Below, in pieces: positions 6,913 to 17,485 of a stretch of DNA of 64,000 bases. Both the position numbers and the translations under genes were made by a program. Numbering within the stretch: position 1 is the first letter of the stretch; every line of letters begins with the position of its first letter. The DNA lies in NCBI GenBank assembly GCA_947444195.1, contig CANEZL010000027.1, positions 1 to 64,000 of the forward strand, in the 5' to 3' direction. Below the pieces are notes generated by a model that did not search any database, was not told the origin of the DNA, and saw nothing but the letters and a program-made list of their open reading frames with translations. Source of the stretch: Methylobacteriaceae bacterium. GTDB lineage: Bacteria; Pseudomonadota; Alphaproteobacteria; Rhizobiales; Beijerinckiaceae.

Positions 6913-9621
6913 TCACGCCTGCGCGCGGCGCGCGGCCCGGGCGGGCAGGACGATCTCGACGAGCGCGCCCTCGTCCTTGCGGCTGGAGATCCGCAGGCTG
7001 CCGCCATTGGCCTCGACCAGGGCCCGCATCAGCGGCAGGCCGAGCCCGCCGCCGATCTCCGGCCGGGCGCCCGCGTCGCCGCCGAACGGGTCGAGGGCGA
7101 AGGCGATGGCCTCGGGGGTCAGGCCGGCGCCGGTGTTGCGCACGCGCAGGGCCGCGCCGCCGCGCTCGCCCGGCACCGTGGAGACGATGACCTGCCCGCC
7201 CGGGCCGCTCTGGCGGAGGGCGTTGGCGATCACCAGGGCGACGGCCCGGGCGAGGCTCGCCGCGTCCGCCTCCAGGGGCGGGAGGTTCTCGGCGAAGCTC
7301 GTGCGCAGCAGGATGCGCGCGTGGGACGCCTCCCCCTGCATCTGCGCCACCGCCGCCGCGACGAGATCGTTGAGGAGGATCGGCTCGGGCACCAGGGCGA
7401 GGCCGCCCGCTTCCACCGTGGCGAGGTCGATGAGGTCGGTGACGAGGGCGAGCACCTGCTCGCCGGAACTGCGGATGTCGCGCAGGTAGGTGCCGTAGCG
7501 CGGGTGGCCGAGGGGGCCCTCGGGCTCCTTCAGCATCACGTCGGCGAAGCCCAGGATCCCGGTGAGCGGCGTGCGGATGCCGCGGTCGAGGGTTCCCAGG
7601 AAGCCGGCGCCCAGGGGGCCCGCGCCGGGCTCGCGGGCGGCCAAACGCAGCAGGGCCGCCCGCCGGTCCTCGCCGAGCCGGGCGGCGCGCAGGACCGCGC
7701 TGCGGCCCGAGACCGTGACGGAGGCCTCCGGCGCGGCCCCGTCGAGGACGGCCTGCACGGCCACGCTCTCCATCGGGAACAGGGCGGGGAAGGCCCCGCC
7801 CACCACTTCCCGCGGCGCGCAGGCGAACAGGGTGGCGGCGGCCCGGTTCAGGGCGAGCACCCGGCCCGCGCCGTCGAGGATCGCCACGCCGTCGTCGAGG
7901 ATGTCGAGGGCGGCCAGGGCGTCGGCGCCGCGGGCCGCGCGGAAGCTGCTCGCGAGTTCGTCGGCGACGCGCTGGCTGTGCGGATCGTCCGCCGCGACCG
8001 GACGCAGCAGCAGGCACTCCGCCGGGGCGCCCCCCCAGAGCATCCGGCTGCGCGACAGGGTGACGGGCCGGAAGCGCCCGTCCGCCGTCTCGATCGCCAC
8101 GGTGACGAAGGCCTCGCCGCCCTCGGGGTGACGGTCCGGGGACAGGCCGCGGAACAGCCGGTCGAGGCCGGCGCCGCGCAGGGCGTCGAGATCGGGATAG
8201 GCGGCGAGCGCGAGCAGGAGGCCGTTGGCGGCGAGCACCGCGCCCTCGCGGTGCACCAGCACCGCGCCGGGAATGCCCTCCAGGATCGCGTCCGGATCGG
8301 GCTCGGCCGAGGGGCGCCCGCCGGGGAACGGCGTCACCGAGCCGCCGGTGGCGGGCGCCTCCGGGGCGGCCTCCTCGTCGCCGGCATACCGGGCGCCGAG
8401 CGCCCGGGCGATCTCGCGGAAGGCCGCGTGCTCGGTGAGGGAGAGGGCGGCTTCCTCGGCCGTCGGCGACCCGTCGGCCGGATGGGGCTCCTCGACCGAG
8501 CCGGGTTCCTCGGCCGGGACGGCGGGCTGCAGACCGGGCTCGGGTTCCGGAGCGGACGGGGCGGGCGCCGCCGTCTCCGGGACCGGATCCGGCACGGGCG
8601 CCAGCTCAGGCCCGCGCGGGGGCGCCTCGGATGGCTCGGGTGCCGGGCGCTCGCCCCCGAACCAGCTCTGTCCGAGCCAGGCCGCGAAGAACGGGGCGGC
8701 CATGCTGGCCAGGGCGATGGGATCGGCGGGAATGCCGACCCCGCAGGGGACCGGCGGCCGTTCGGCCTCCTGCGGGGCCGGGGCCGGTCGTGACGCGGTC
8801 TCCGGCGCCGCCGCTTCGCGCGGGGGGCGCACGATGCCGAAGCCGTTGAAGCCGGCGAAGGGCTGGCCGGCCCGCCCGCTCGGCGCGCCCGACAGGTCGA
8901 AGGCGAGGGCGGGCTCCGGCGCGCGGGCGAGATCGAGGGCGATGCCGCGGAAGGTGCGGTGCTCGGCAAGCGCCGCGAGGAGCGCCGCGGTCTCGCCGCC
9001 GATTCGGCCCGAGCGCGCCAGGGCTTCCCAGCTCTGGCCGGCGATCCGGGCGAGGACGTCGCCTTCCGGGCCCCGGGCGAGGACGCCCTCGGCATCCGTC
9101 CGCCACAGGAAGCGGGCGCCGGCCGGAGGCGTCACCTCGGGCCCGGGGGCGGGGGCGGGCGGTTCCGCGGGCGCCGGATCGGCCGCCGGAGGTGCGGCCG
9201 GCCTTCCGGGCGCCGGGCGCGGGGCGCGGTCGAGACCGGGGAGGGGGCCCTGGACCGCGAGGAGATAGGCCACGCCGTCCGCGTCCCGCCAGGGCGCGAC
9301 GCGGCAGAGGGCGGGGGCGGCGAGGCCGCGCGCGGCGAGGCGCAGGCGCAGGAGGCGCGCGCCCGGGCCCGAGCCGGCCCGCCGCACCTGCTCGGCGAGG
9401 GCGGCATCGAGGGCGCCGTCCCGGCCGGCGGCGGCCAGCAGGGCCCGGCCGCGCTCGGAGGCCCGCAGCACCTGGGCGCCGTCCGCGGCCAGCACGAGGA
9501 AGACGCCTCGCGCATCGTCCAGCACCGCGGCGAGATCCGCATCGGCGCGCCAGGCGGCGAAGGCCGCGTCGAGCTTCGATGCGTTGCGAGATCCCGCGTC
9601 CAAACCTGAATCCTCGACCAT
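6913..9621 (-). CDS. PAS-domain histidine kinase homologue lacking the phospho-accepting histidine
   Basis: The protein has about 902 residues. A long Ala/Pro-rich N-terminal half is followed by a PAS domain (LAALDILDDGVAILDGAGRV), a dimerisation helix pair and a C-terminal HATPase region. The layout and the phrase GILGFADVMLKEPEGPLG resemble the PleC/DivJ/PdhS kinases of alphaproteobacteria. The H-box, normally SHEIRTPL, reads DRGIRTPL: Arg680, codon 7582-7584, replaces histidine. The G1 box reads RNTGAGL, with Asn829 where aspartate normally binds adenine. The N-box asparagine and the G2 glycines (GGGLGLPL) remain. The ATG at 9621 is preferred to the GTG at 9657 because the extra codons overlap promoter-like TTATAG sequence. 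It converges on the gene ending at 6906, 6 bp away. No membrane segment is evident. Confidence 0.8.
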   Translation of the reverse strand: MVEDSGLDAGSRNASKLDAAFAAWRADADLAAVLDDARGVFLVLAADGAQVLRASERGRALLAAAGRDGALDAALAEQVRRAGSGPGARLLRLRLAARGLAAPALCRVAPWRDADGVAYLLAVQGPLPGLDRAPRPAPGRPAAPPAADPAPAEPPAPAPGPEVTPPAGARFLWRTDAEGVLARGPEGDVLARIAGQSWEALARSGRIGGETAALLAALAEHRTFRGIALDLARAPEPALAFDLSGAPSGRAGQPFAGFNGFGIVRPPREAAAPETASRPAPAPQEAERPPVPCGVGIPADPIALASMAAPFFAAWLGQSWFGGERPAPEPSEAPPRGPELAPVPDPVPETAAPAPSAPEPEPGLQPAVPAEEPGSVEEPHPADGSPTAEEAALSLTEHAAFREIARALGARYAGDEEAAPEAPATGGSVTPFPGGRPSAEPDPDAILEGIPGAVLVHREGAVLAANGLLLALAAYPDLDALRGAGLDRLFRGLSPDRHPEGGEAFVTVAIETADGRFRPVTLSRSRMLWGGAPAECLLLRPVAADDPHSQRVADELASSFRAARGADALAALDILDDGVAILDGAGRVLALNRAAATLFACAPREVVGGAFPALFPMESVAVQAVLDGAAPEASVTVSGRSAVLRAARLGEDRRAALLRLAAREPGAGPLGAGFLGTLDRGIRTPLTGILGFADVMLKEPEGPLGHPRYGTYLRDIRSSGEQVLALVTDLIDLATVEAGGLALVPEPILLNDLVAAAVAQMQGEASHARILLRTSFAENLPPLEADAASLARAVALVIANALRQSGPGGQVIVSTVPGERGGAALRVRNTGAGLTPEAIAFALDPFGGDAGARPEIGGGLGLPLMRALVEANGGSLRISSRKDEGALVEIVLPARAARRAQA

Positions 9622-9848
9622 TGGAGCGTCCGGCGCCGCCTCTATAACCCACAACACGGCGATTCACCGGGCCCTCGCCCCTGCGGCGGACTACCGGGAT
9701 CGCCCGCGGCCGAGACCTGACACGCGGCAGCTTATCCGTCAGCCGATCTGCCGCGAGACCCTGGACTCTTCAATCCACCGTCACACGTTTAGGACATGTC
9801 AACCTTAATGGCCCTGCCAGGGCTGGCATTTTGCGCCGCACGTGCTAT

Positions 9849-9863
9849 TTGTGCGGTGCACAA
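9849..9863. promoter_or_regulatory. Inverted repeat in the phasin promoter region
   Basis: TTGTGC-GGT-GCACAA is a perfect 6+6 palindrome centred 44 bp before the phasin ATG, in the position of an operator. TGC-rich sites bound by the PHB-responsive repressor PhaR are known upstream of phasin genes in other alphaproteobacteria. Assignment to PhaR is inference. Confidence 0.4.
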
Positions 9864-9899
9864 TAGACAGTGCCAACCGCCTAACCCGAGGAGACGGAC

Positions 9900-10388
9900 A
9901 TGAGCAACATCCCGAACTACGAGGTTCCGTCCGAGATGCGCGACTTCGCCGAGAAGAGCGTCGACCAGGCCCGCAAGGCCTTCGACAGCTTCATCAGCGC
10001 GGCGCGTCGCACCGCCGACACCGTTCAAGGTTCCGCCGACATCGCCCGCAGCAACGCTCAGGATGTCTCTGCGCGCGGCTTCGAGTACGCCGAGCAGAAC
10101 GTGAACGCCGCCTTCGACCTCGCCCAGAAGCTCGTCCGCTCGCGCGACGTGCAGGAGGCGATGCAGCACCAGGCCGAGTTCGTGCGCAGCCAGTTCGCCG
10201 CGATCCAGGCGCAGGCCAAGGAGTTCAGCGGCCTCGCCCAGAGCGCCATGCAGCAGGGCGCCGAGCGCGCCAAGAGCGTGATGCAGGAGAACGCCGACAA
10301 CGCCCGCAAGGCGATGGAGCAGGGCGTCAACGCCGCCCAGCAGACCGCCGACGACGCCAAGGCCGCCGCCGAGCGCGCCTCGCACTGA
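9900..10388 (+). CDS. Phasin family protein (PHB granule-associated)
   Basis: This 162-residue, almost wholly alpha-helical protein fits the phasin_2 family. An N-terminal EMRDFAEKSVDQARKAFDSF block precedes long amphipathic helices rich in Ala, Gln and Glu (AMQHQAEFVRSQFAAIQAQ, ERAKSVMQENADNARKAMEQ). Phasins coat polyhydroxybutyrate granules in the cytoplasm and set their size and number. The GAGGAG ribosome site lies 7 bp before the ATG. The gene is monocistronic: it has its own palindromic operator candidate and a strong hairpin after the stop. The PHB synthase genes are elsewhere. Confidence 0.85.
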   Translation: MSNIPNYEVPSEMRDFAEKSVDQARKAFDSFISAARRTADTVQGSADIARSNAQDVSARGFEYAEQNVNAAFDLAQKLVRSRDVQEAMQHQAEFVRSQFAAIQAQAKEFSGLAQSAMQQGAERAKSVMQENADNARKAMEQGVNAAQQTADDAKAAAERASH

Positions 10389-10436
10389 CATCGGCTCCCG
10401 CCGGGCTCGCCCCGGCGCGATCCGTCCCTGCGATGC

Positions 10437-10468
10437 GGCGCGCGCCCGGACATGTCCGGGCGCGCGCC
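10437..10468 (+). terminator. 32-bp perfect palindrome after the phasin gene
   Basis: The sequence from GGCGCGCGCCCGGACA to its exact complement is a perfect palindrome that can form a 14-bp stem with a CATG loop. It lies about 50 bp after the phasin stop. There is no T-run, so termination may need help, but stem strength and position suit transcript end or 3' protection. Confidence 0.6.
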
Positions 10469-10637
10469 AACTCTCGAGGATCGCACGCTGGTTGCGGGGA
10501 AGCGGGCTTCCGCTGTCCCGCCCCGTGCCCGAGGAGCGGCCCGCCCGGCATCCGGGCAGGCCGTCTCGTTTTCGCCGGCATTGGCGCGTGAAGACGTCCC
10601 GTCCGGGAAGGATCCGGACGATACGGAAGGCACCTTC

Positions 10638-10937
10638 ATGCGGCAGATCGGTCTTCTCGGCCTCGCAGCCATCCTGCTCGCCGGCTCGCAGGCCGCGGCG
10701 CAGGCCCAGTACTACGACGCGCCCTATCGCGGCGAATACGAGGAGCGCCCCTATCGGCCGGCGCCCCGCCGCGCGGTGGGGCTCAACTGCGATGCCGTCC
10801 AGTACGGCGTGACGGGCGCGCAGCCCTTCTCCTGCCCGCTGCCCGGCCCGCGGCCGCTCGGCGCCCGCTGCTTCTGCGACACGCCGGTGGCCGCCTTCAG
10901 CCAGCCGCAGACCGCGGTCGGCCGCGTGGTACCCTGA
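10638..10937 (+). CDS. Secreted small protein of unknown function (99 aa)
   Basis: A signal peptide (MRQIGLLGLAAILLAGSQAAAQA) precedes a Tyr/Arg/Pro-rich stretch (YYDAPYRGEYEERPYRP). The C-terminal part has four cysteines (GLNCDAV, PFSCPLP, ARCFCDTP) that could form two disulfides in the periplasm. GGAAGG lies 7 bp before the ATG at 10638. An in-frame extension back to 10452 crosses the phasin terminator region and is rejected. The family is not recognised. Confidence 0.65.
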   Translation: MRQIGLLGLAAILLAGSQAAAQAQYYDAPYRGEYEERPYRPAPRRAVGLNCDAVQYGVTGAQPFSCPLPGPRPLGARCFCDTPVAAFSQPQTAVGRVVP

Positions 10938-11037
10938 CGCGCAGGGCGGCGCCTCGGGCGAGCCCGCCGAGACTCGCACGACGCGAAACCGCGCCGCCCG
11001 GGGAGGGCGGCGCGGTTCGATGGAACTCCGGCAGAGA

Positions 11038-11706
11038 TCAGTTCAGGACGACGACCTTGGCGCCGACCTTCACGCGCTCGTAGAGATCGGTGACGTCCTC
11101 GTTGGTCATCCGGATGCAGCCCGACGAGACCGCCTGACCGATCGTGTCCGGCTCGTTCGAGCCGTGGATGCGGTACTCGGTGCTGCCGATATACATGGCG
11201 CGGGCGCCGAGGGGGTTCTCGATGCCGCCGGCCATGTAGCGCGGCAGGTCGGGGCGGCGGGCGAGCATCGCGGCCGGCGGCGTCCACGACGGCCACTCGC
11301 GCTTGGCGGTGATCGTCTTGGTGCCCGACCAAGTGAAGCCGGGGCGGCCGACGCCGACGCCGTAGCGCAGGGCCTCGCCGTTGGGCATCACGAGGTACAG
11401 GCGGCGCTCGGCGGTCGAGACCACGATGGTGCCGGGCTTGTAGGGACCGTTGAAGGCGACGACCTCCCGCGGGATCGGCTGGACCTGCGCCTGCGGCACG
11501 GCCTGGGCGCCCTGGCCGTAGGCGCGCGGCTCGCCGTAGGAGCGGCTCGGCGTGCCCTGGTAGCCGTAGGCGGGGGCGTCATCCCCGTAATAGTCCTCAG
11601 CGTCGCTGGAACCGAACGGATCGTAGGAAGAGGCGGCGTGCGCGGCGGGGGAGACAAGCAAACAGGCGCCGACGAGCGCGGCGAGCGCAGAGACGGAGGT
11701 CTTCAT
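11038..11706 (-). CDS. L,D-transpeptidase (YkuD/ErfK family)
   Basis: This 222-residue secreted enzyme has a signal peptide ending AAHA about residue 24, then a low-complexity Tyr/Gly/Pro linker and a YkuD domain from about residue 92. The catalytic pattern is present: His181 in RIHGSNEP and Cys197 in SSGCIRMTNED. Such enzymes make 3-3 peptidoglycan cross-links or attach proteins to the wall in the periplasm. The start at 11706 is chosen because the signal peptide begins there; the longer frame has none. An EcfG-like promoter lies upstream at 11743-11767, suggesting general stress control. Confidence 0.9.
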   Translation of the reverse strand: MKTSVSALAALVGACLLVSPAAHAASSYDPFGSSDAEDYYGDDAPAYGYQGTPSRSYGEPRAYGQGAQAVPQAQVQPIPREVVAFNGPYKPGTIVVSTAERRLYLVMPNGEALRYGVGVGRPGFTWSGTKTITAKREWPSWTPPAAMLARRPDLPRYMAGGIENPLGARAMYIGSTEYRIHGSNEPDTIGQAVSSGCIRMTNEDVTDLYERVKVGAKVVVLN

Positions 11707-11742
11707 GAGGAGCCTACCTGTGCAATAACCTTTGCCTTTACA

Positions 11743-11767
11743 AGCGTGGGCATAGGCCGCCGGTTCC
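11743..11767 (-). promoter_or_regulatory. Probable EcfG-type (general stress) promoter of the L,D-transpeptidase gene
   Basis: On the minus strand GGAAC (11767-11763) is followed after exactly 16 bases by CGCT (11746-11743). This is one mismatch from the alphaproteobacterial EcfG consensus GGAAC-N16-CGTT. The -10 is about 37 bp before the ATG, a normal leader length. Confidence 0.45.
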
Positions 11768-12469
11768 ACACACCGGCGAAGATTTTGAACGCCTCGGGAA
11801 TAAGCGCGCCGTCCGAGACGTTCGGTGACTTCGCGCACAGCCCATCCCGCGCTTATCCACCGTTGGCGGGCGGGGCGGCCGCGGCCCTGGGTCGTCCCGG
11901 GGCGTGCAGCGGTGCCGGTCTCGCTCGGCGCGTTCCGGCAAGGGGGTCCGACCATGGGGGTCCGACGAGTTCCGTCGCAACGATACGGGCGTGCGCGGTC
12001 CTGTCCATGAGGATTACGGCATTCACGAATCTCGGGCGATCATCTCCGCGTCTTCCCTCCTTCGCGGGCAGGGCGATCGCGGAGGGCGCTCAGGGCCGCT
12101 CCACGTCACTGGGGCGCCGCAGGCGAGCCCGGACCCGAAGGGGCGCAGAGCGCGCAATCCATGAGCAGCGCTCTTCCCGATGGGCCGCTTCGGTGGGCAT
12201 GGATCCGGGCTCCGCGGCTCCGGAATGACCGAAGGTGCCGAATGCAATGCTCCTTCTCCGCGGGGGAGGGCGGAGGCGCGGCCCTGTCCGTCGCGTGAAT
12301 CCGGCAGCCCCGAGGGGGCGGGGACCGGCCATCCCCGGGCTGCCGGACCGGCGCTCGCTGCGCGTCGGCGGCGCGCTGCCTGGAGCGGGCGAGGGGCAGA
12401 CATCCAGATTGGTGGCGAGCGGGCGTCGCGGAGATGCGCAGGGGCGCCTCGGCCCGAGCCGCGCTGGGC
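11768..12469. other. 700-bp non-coding region with diverged repeats
   Basis: No convincing gene was found on either strand; frames here have the Arg/Pro/Ala composition of random GC-rich DNA. The region resembles accumulated short dispersed repeats. A hairpin with 11-bp arms TCCGGCAGCCC / GGGCTGCCGGA (12300-12310, 12337-12347) lies about 120 bp after the stop of the minus-strand regulator at 12470. It may end that transcript. Confidence 0.55.
12300..12347 (-). terminator. Hairpin downstream of the NepR-REC gene
   Basis: Perfect 11-bp arms are separated by 26 bases that can pair partly again (GGGG with CCCC). There is no T-run. The role as terminator is inferred from its place after the minus-strand gene ending at 12470. 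Confidence 0.35.
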
Positions 12470-13099
12470 TCAGAACACCGCCGGCGGCGGCTCGCCGCTC
12501 GCGCGCTCGGCCTCGGCCAGCACGTCGCGGGGGCGCCAGGGCTTGGGGATGAACACGGCCTCGGGGGGCAGCGCCGGCCTGTCGAGGCCGTGGCCGGAGG
12601 TGAGCACGAGGCGCGCGCGCGGCCACAGGGTCGCGATGGCGTGGGCGAGTTGGATCCCGTTCATGGCCCCGGCGAGGCGCACATCGGCGAAGACGAGGGC
12701 GACCTCGCCGCCGCGGACCCGCAGCACATCGAGGGCGGCCTCGGCGCTGGCGCAGCCGATCGCGGTGAGCTCGGTCTCGTCGAGGAGGGAGGCGGCGAGT
12801 TCCCGCAGCTCGGGCTCGTCCTCCACCACGAGGGCGATGCGCGTGCCGGTGACCGGGAGCGGCGCGGGCGCGATCTCGGCCGGCGCCTGCTCGGGCTCGG
12901 CCTGCCGGACCTGGCGCACGAGCGCGGCGAGATGCTCGGGCACGCCCTCGGCGACGAGGCTGTCGTAGAACGCGGCGAGCGTCTCGCCGATCTGGTCGAG
13001 CGGCACGCCGGGCGACAGGGTCTCGGTCGCCGAGGCGCGCCGGCCGGCGCCGTCGTGATTGGGTTTCCTCAAGAACTTCCCCCGAAGCCTTCGCGTCAC
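12470..13099 (-). CDS. NepR-like domain fused to a receiver domain (response regulator)
   Basis: This 209-residue protein carries a segment at residues 33-66 (PLDQIGETLAAFYDSLVAEG, then VPEHLAALVRQV) that matches the core of NepR anti-sigma factors (IGxxLxxxYDxxVxxxVPxxLxxLxxxL). Residues 87-200 are a receiver domain with acidic pair E93/D94, phospho-acceptor Asp139 in FADVRLAG, Ser/Thr at 167-168 and Lys186 in IPKPW. NepR normally binds the stress sigma factor EcfG and is removed by phosphorylated PhyR, which has a sigma-like domain plus a receiver. Here the anti-sigma element itself is joined to a receiver. The start codon is GTG at 13099 with no strong ribosome site, so the true start may be slightly downstream. 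Regulatory role is inference. Confidence 0.7.
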   Translation of the reverse strand: MTRRLRGKFLRKPNHDGAGRRASATETLSPGVPLDQIGETLAAFYDSLVAEGVPEHLAALVRQVRQAEPEQAPAEIAPAPLPVTGTRIALVVEDEPELRELAASLLDETELTAIGCASAEAALDVLRVRGGEVALVFADVRLAGAMNGIQLAHAIATLWPRARLVLTSGHGLDRPALPPEAVFIPKPWRPRDVLAEAERASGEPPPAVF

Positions 13100-13183
13100 G
13101 CCGCGGGCGGCGCTTGTTGAAAGAAGTCGGGAAAGCGCCGTCAGTTGCGCGTGCGACGACGATAACGCCCGGGGAAGGGCGGT

Positions 13184-14344
13184 TCAGCGGGTCTCGGCAT
13201 CCGCGTAGGCCACGAGGCCCGAGACCGCGCGCACGTTCTGGTAGCGGGCGCCGCGGGTGCTCATCATCGCCTCGAACTTCTCGTGGACCTGGGCGACCGA
13301 GAGGCTGACGGCCTTCTTGGCGCGGCGTCCCTGCTGCGTGGCGAAGAAGATCGTCCGGTTGGCCCGGGCCGGGCCGGGCAGGAGCTGGGCGGCGGCGGCG
13401 CCGGGCTTGTCCACCACCTTCGCCAGGAACTCCTCGGCGTCGTCCGGGCCGAGGAAGTGGGCGAGGTAGACCTCGCCGAGGGTGAGCTCGCGGCCGATGC
13501 GCAGCGCGATGCGGGCGGCGTCCCGCTTCAGCATCTCGCCGGCCATCAGGGCGGAGAGGTAGGGGTCGCGCCGCAGTTCCAGGATGCGCGTGCGCTCGGC
13601 CGGATCGGTCACGGTCGGGCGGTCGTTGGCGTCGGGCACCACCAGCGCCGCCTCCTTCTCGAGGCCGTAGCGCGGCCCGAAATCGCGCACCACGCCGAGC
13701 CAGGTCCGCTCGATGAACTGGTAGAGGCCGGTGGCCGAGGAGGTCTTGGCCTGGACCGCGGTGATGAAGCTCGATTCCTTGTCGGCCACCGCCATCAGCA
13801 GCACCGGATCGGTCTGCACGCTCTGGGCCGCGCGCACGATGGTCTGGACGAGGTGGCGCCGGATCTTCATCGGGCCGAACACGAGCACGTCGTTGGGATC
13901 GCCCACGGCGCTCTCGGAGAGCAGGAAGTCGTAGGAGACGCGGTCGACGGTGTTCGAGCCGAGATCGGTGTCGAGGTCGTGCACCGCCGCGAAGGCCGAG
14001 GAGGCCCGCAGCACCGCCGGGACCGGGTCGGCGGCGGGCGTCGGCGCGAGGGAGGCCGTCTGGAGCCGCGGGCGCGGCATCGGGATCTCGGTGGCGGCGT
14101 GGGCGGTGGAGATTGCCTGTTCGAGGCCGATGCGGCCGAGCTCCACCCCGGAGCCGATGAGGAGCGCGCTGAGCCCGCCGGCCAGCAGCGACATGGAGAG
14201 GACGGAGCGGGCGAGCGCCGGGCGGCTGCCGTGGTCGCGCCCGAGCTGGGGCAGGGCCGTGAGGGCATCGACGGGGCCGGCCCCGAACCGGCCGGGGGCC
14301 TTGGGTGAGGTGCTGCGCGACGAACCGACCGGACGGGCCTGCAT
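13184..14344 (-). CDS. Lytic transglycosylase (SLT domain) with N-terminal membrane anchor
   Basis: The protein has 386 residues. A basic N-terminus and one hydrophobic segment (ARSVLSMSLLAGGLSALLIG) act as signal or anchor, followed by a linker and an SLT domain. The catalytic glutamate is in AVADKESSFITAVQAKTSSA, followed by GLYQFIERTWLGVV, the family's signature. It should cleave peptidoglycan glycan strands in the periplasm to give 1,6-anhydroMurNAc ends. The ATG at 14344 is chosen because the charged-then-hydrophobic signal starts there. It is transcribed away from alaS, from a shared 264-bp gap. Confidence 0.8.
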   Translation of the reverse strand: MQARPVGSSRSTSPKAPGRFGAGPVDALTALPQLGRDHGSRPALARSVLSMSLLAGGLSALLIGSGVELGRIGLEQAISTAHAATEIPMPRPRLQTASLAPTPAADPVPAVLRASSAFAAVHDLDTDLGSNTVDRVSYDFLLSESAVGDPNDVLVFGPMKIRRHLVQTIVRAAQSVQTDPVLLMAVADKESSFITAVQAKTSSATGLYQFIERTWLGVVRDFGPRYGLEKEAALVVPDANDRPTVTDPAERTRILELRRDPYLSALMAGEMLKRDAARIALRIGRELTLGEVYLAHFLGPDDAEEFLAKVVDKPGAAAAQLLPGPARANRTIFFATQQGRRAKKAVSLSVAQVHEKFEAMMSTRGARYQNVRAVSGLVAYADAETR

Positions 14345-14608
14345 GCGACTCGAAATCCTCGATCTGCACCGATGACGATGCCGTGATTCCGATCTGGCTT
14401 GACAGATGTGGCGACAACACGGCCGCGGTTGGGGCCTTCCTGTGGCAGGCATGGCCGCATCGCGGCGCCGCGGAACCCGCGCCGGCGAAGTGCTGGTGAC
14501 TTGCGCGCCCTCCGCAGTCTATGAGGGCGGAACTTCGCAGGGCGGGTTCCGGCGCGGGCGGCCCGGCCGCCCGGACGGGGGGCCGCCCCACCACAGAATT
14601 GGCTTTCG

Positions 14609-17284
<2,676 letters not shown>

Positions 17285-17370
17285 ACGGTTCGCGTCGGCC
17301 GAGCCGGCGCTTCGTCCGCCGACGCCCGACACCGTTCCCGGTCGATCGCTGCCGGATCGCGCGGGCTCCC

Positions 17371-17393
17371 CTCGCCCCGCCCGGCGGGGCGAG
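17371..17393 (+). terminator. Hairpin terminator after alaS
   Basis: CTCGCCCCG-CCCGG-CGGGGCGAG is a perfect 9-bp stem with a five-base loop followed by CATTTG. It lies 87 bp after the alaS stop, before a convergent gene. Confidence 0.6.
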
Positions 17394-17447
17394 CATTTGC
17401 TGGCGCCGAACGAATCAACCGGAAACGACATGACAGCCAAGAACGAC

Positions 17448-17478
17448 CGCCGCGGCCCCGATGCCGGGAGCCGCGGCG
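17448..17478 (-). terminator. Hairpin terminator after the amino-acid binding-protein gene
   Basis: CGCCGCGGC pairs with GCCGCGGCG, extended by CCCG/CGGG with one bulge. On the minus strand it is followed by GTCGTTCTTGG. It begins 8 bp past the stop of the gene ending at 17486. Confidence 0.6.
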
Positions 17479-17485
17479 TGCCGTC

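Noticed and set aside
9789..10979. Long minus-strand open frame opposite the phasin and the Tyr-rich secreted gene
   Set aside because: It is antisense to two genes with clear domain or signal-peptide features, and its composition (Arg, Gly, Ala, Leu, Asp) is typical of GC-rich shadow frames.
11970..12403. Possible protein on the minus strand of the 12-kb gap
   Set aside because: It has no ribosome site and no domain, and its Pro/Arg-rich text is typical of repeat-derived intergenic sequence.
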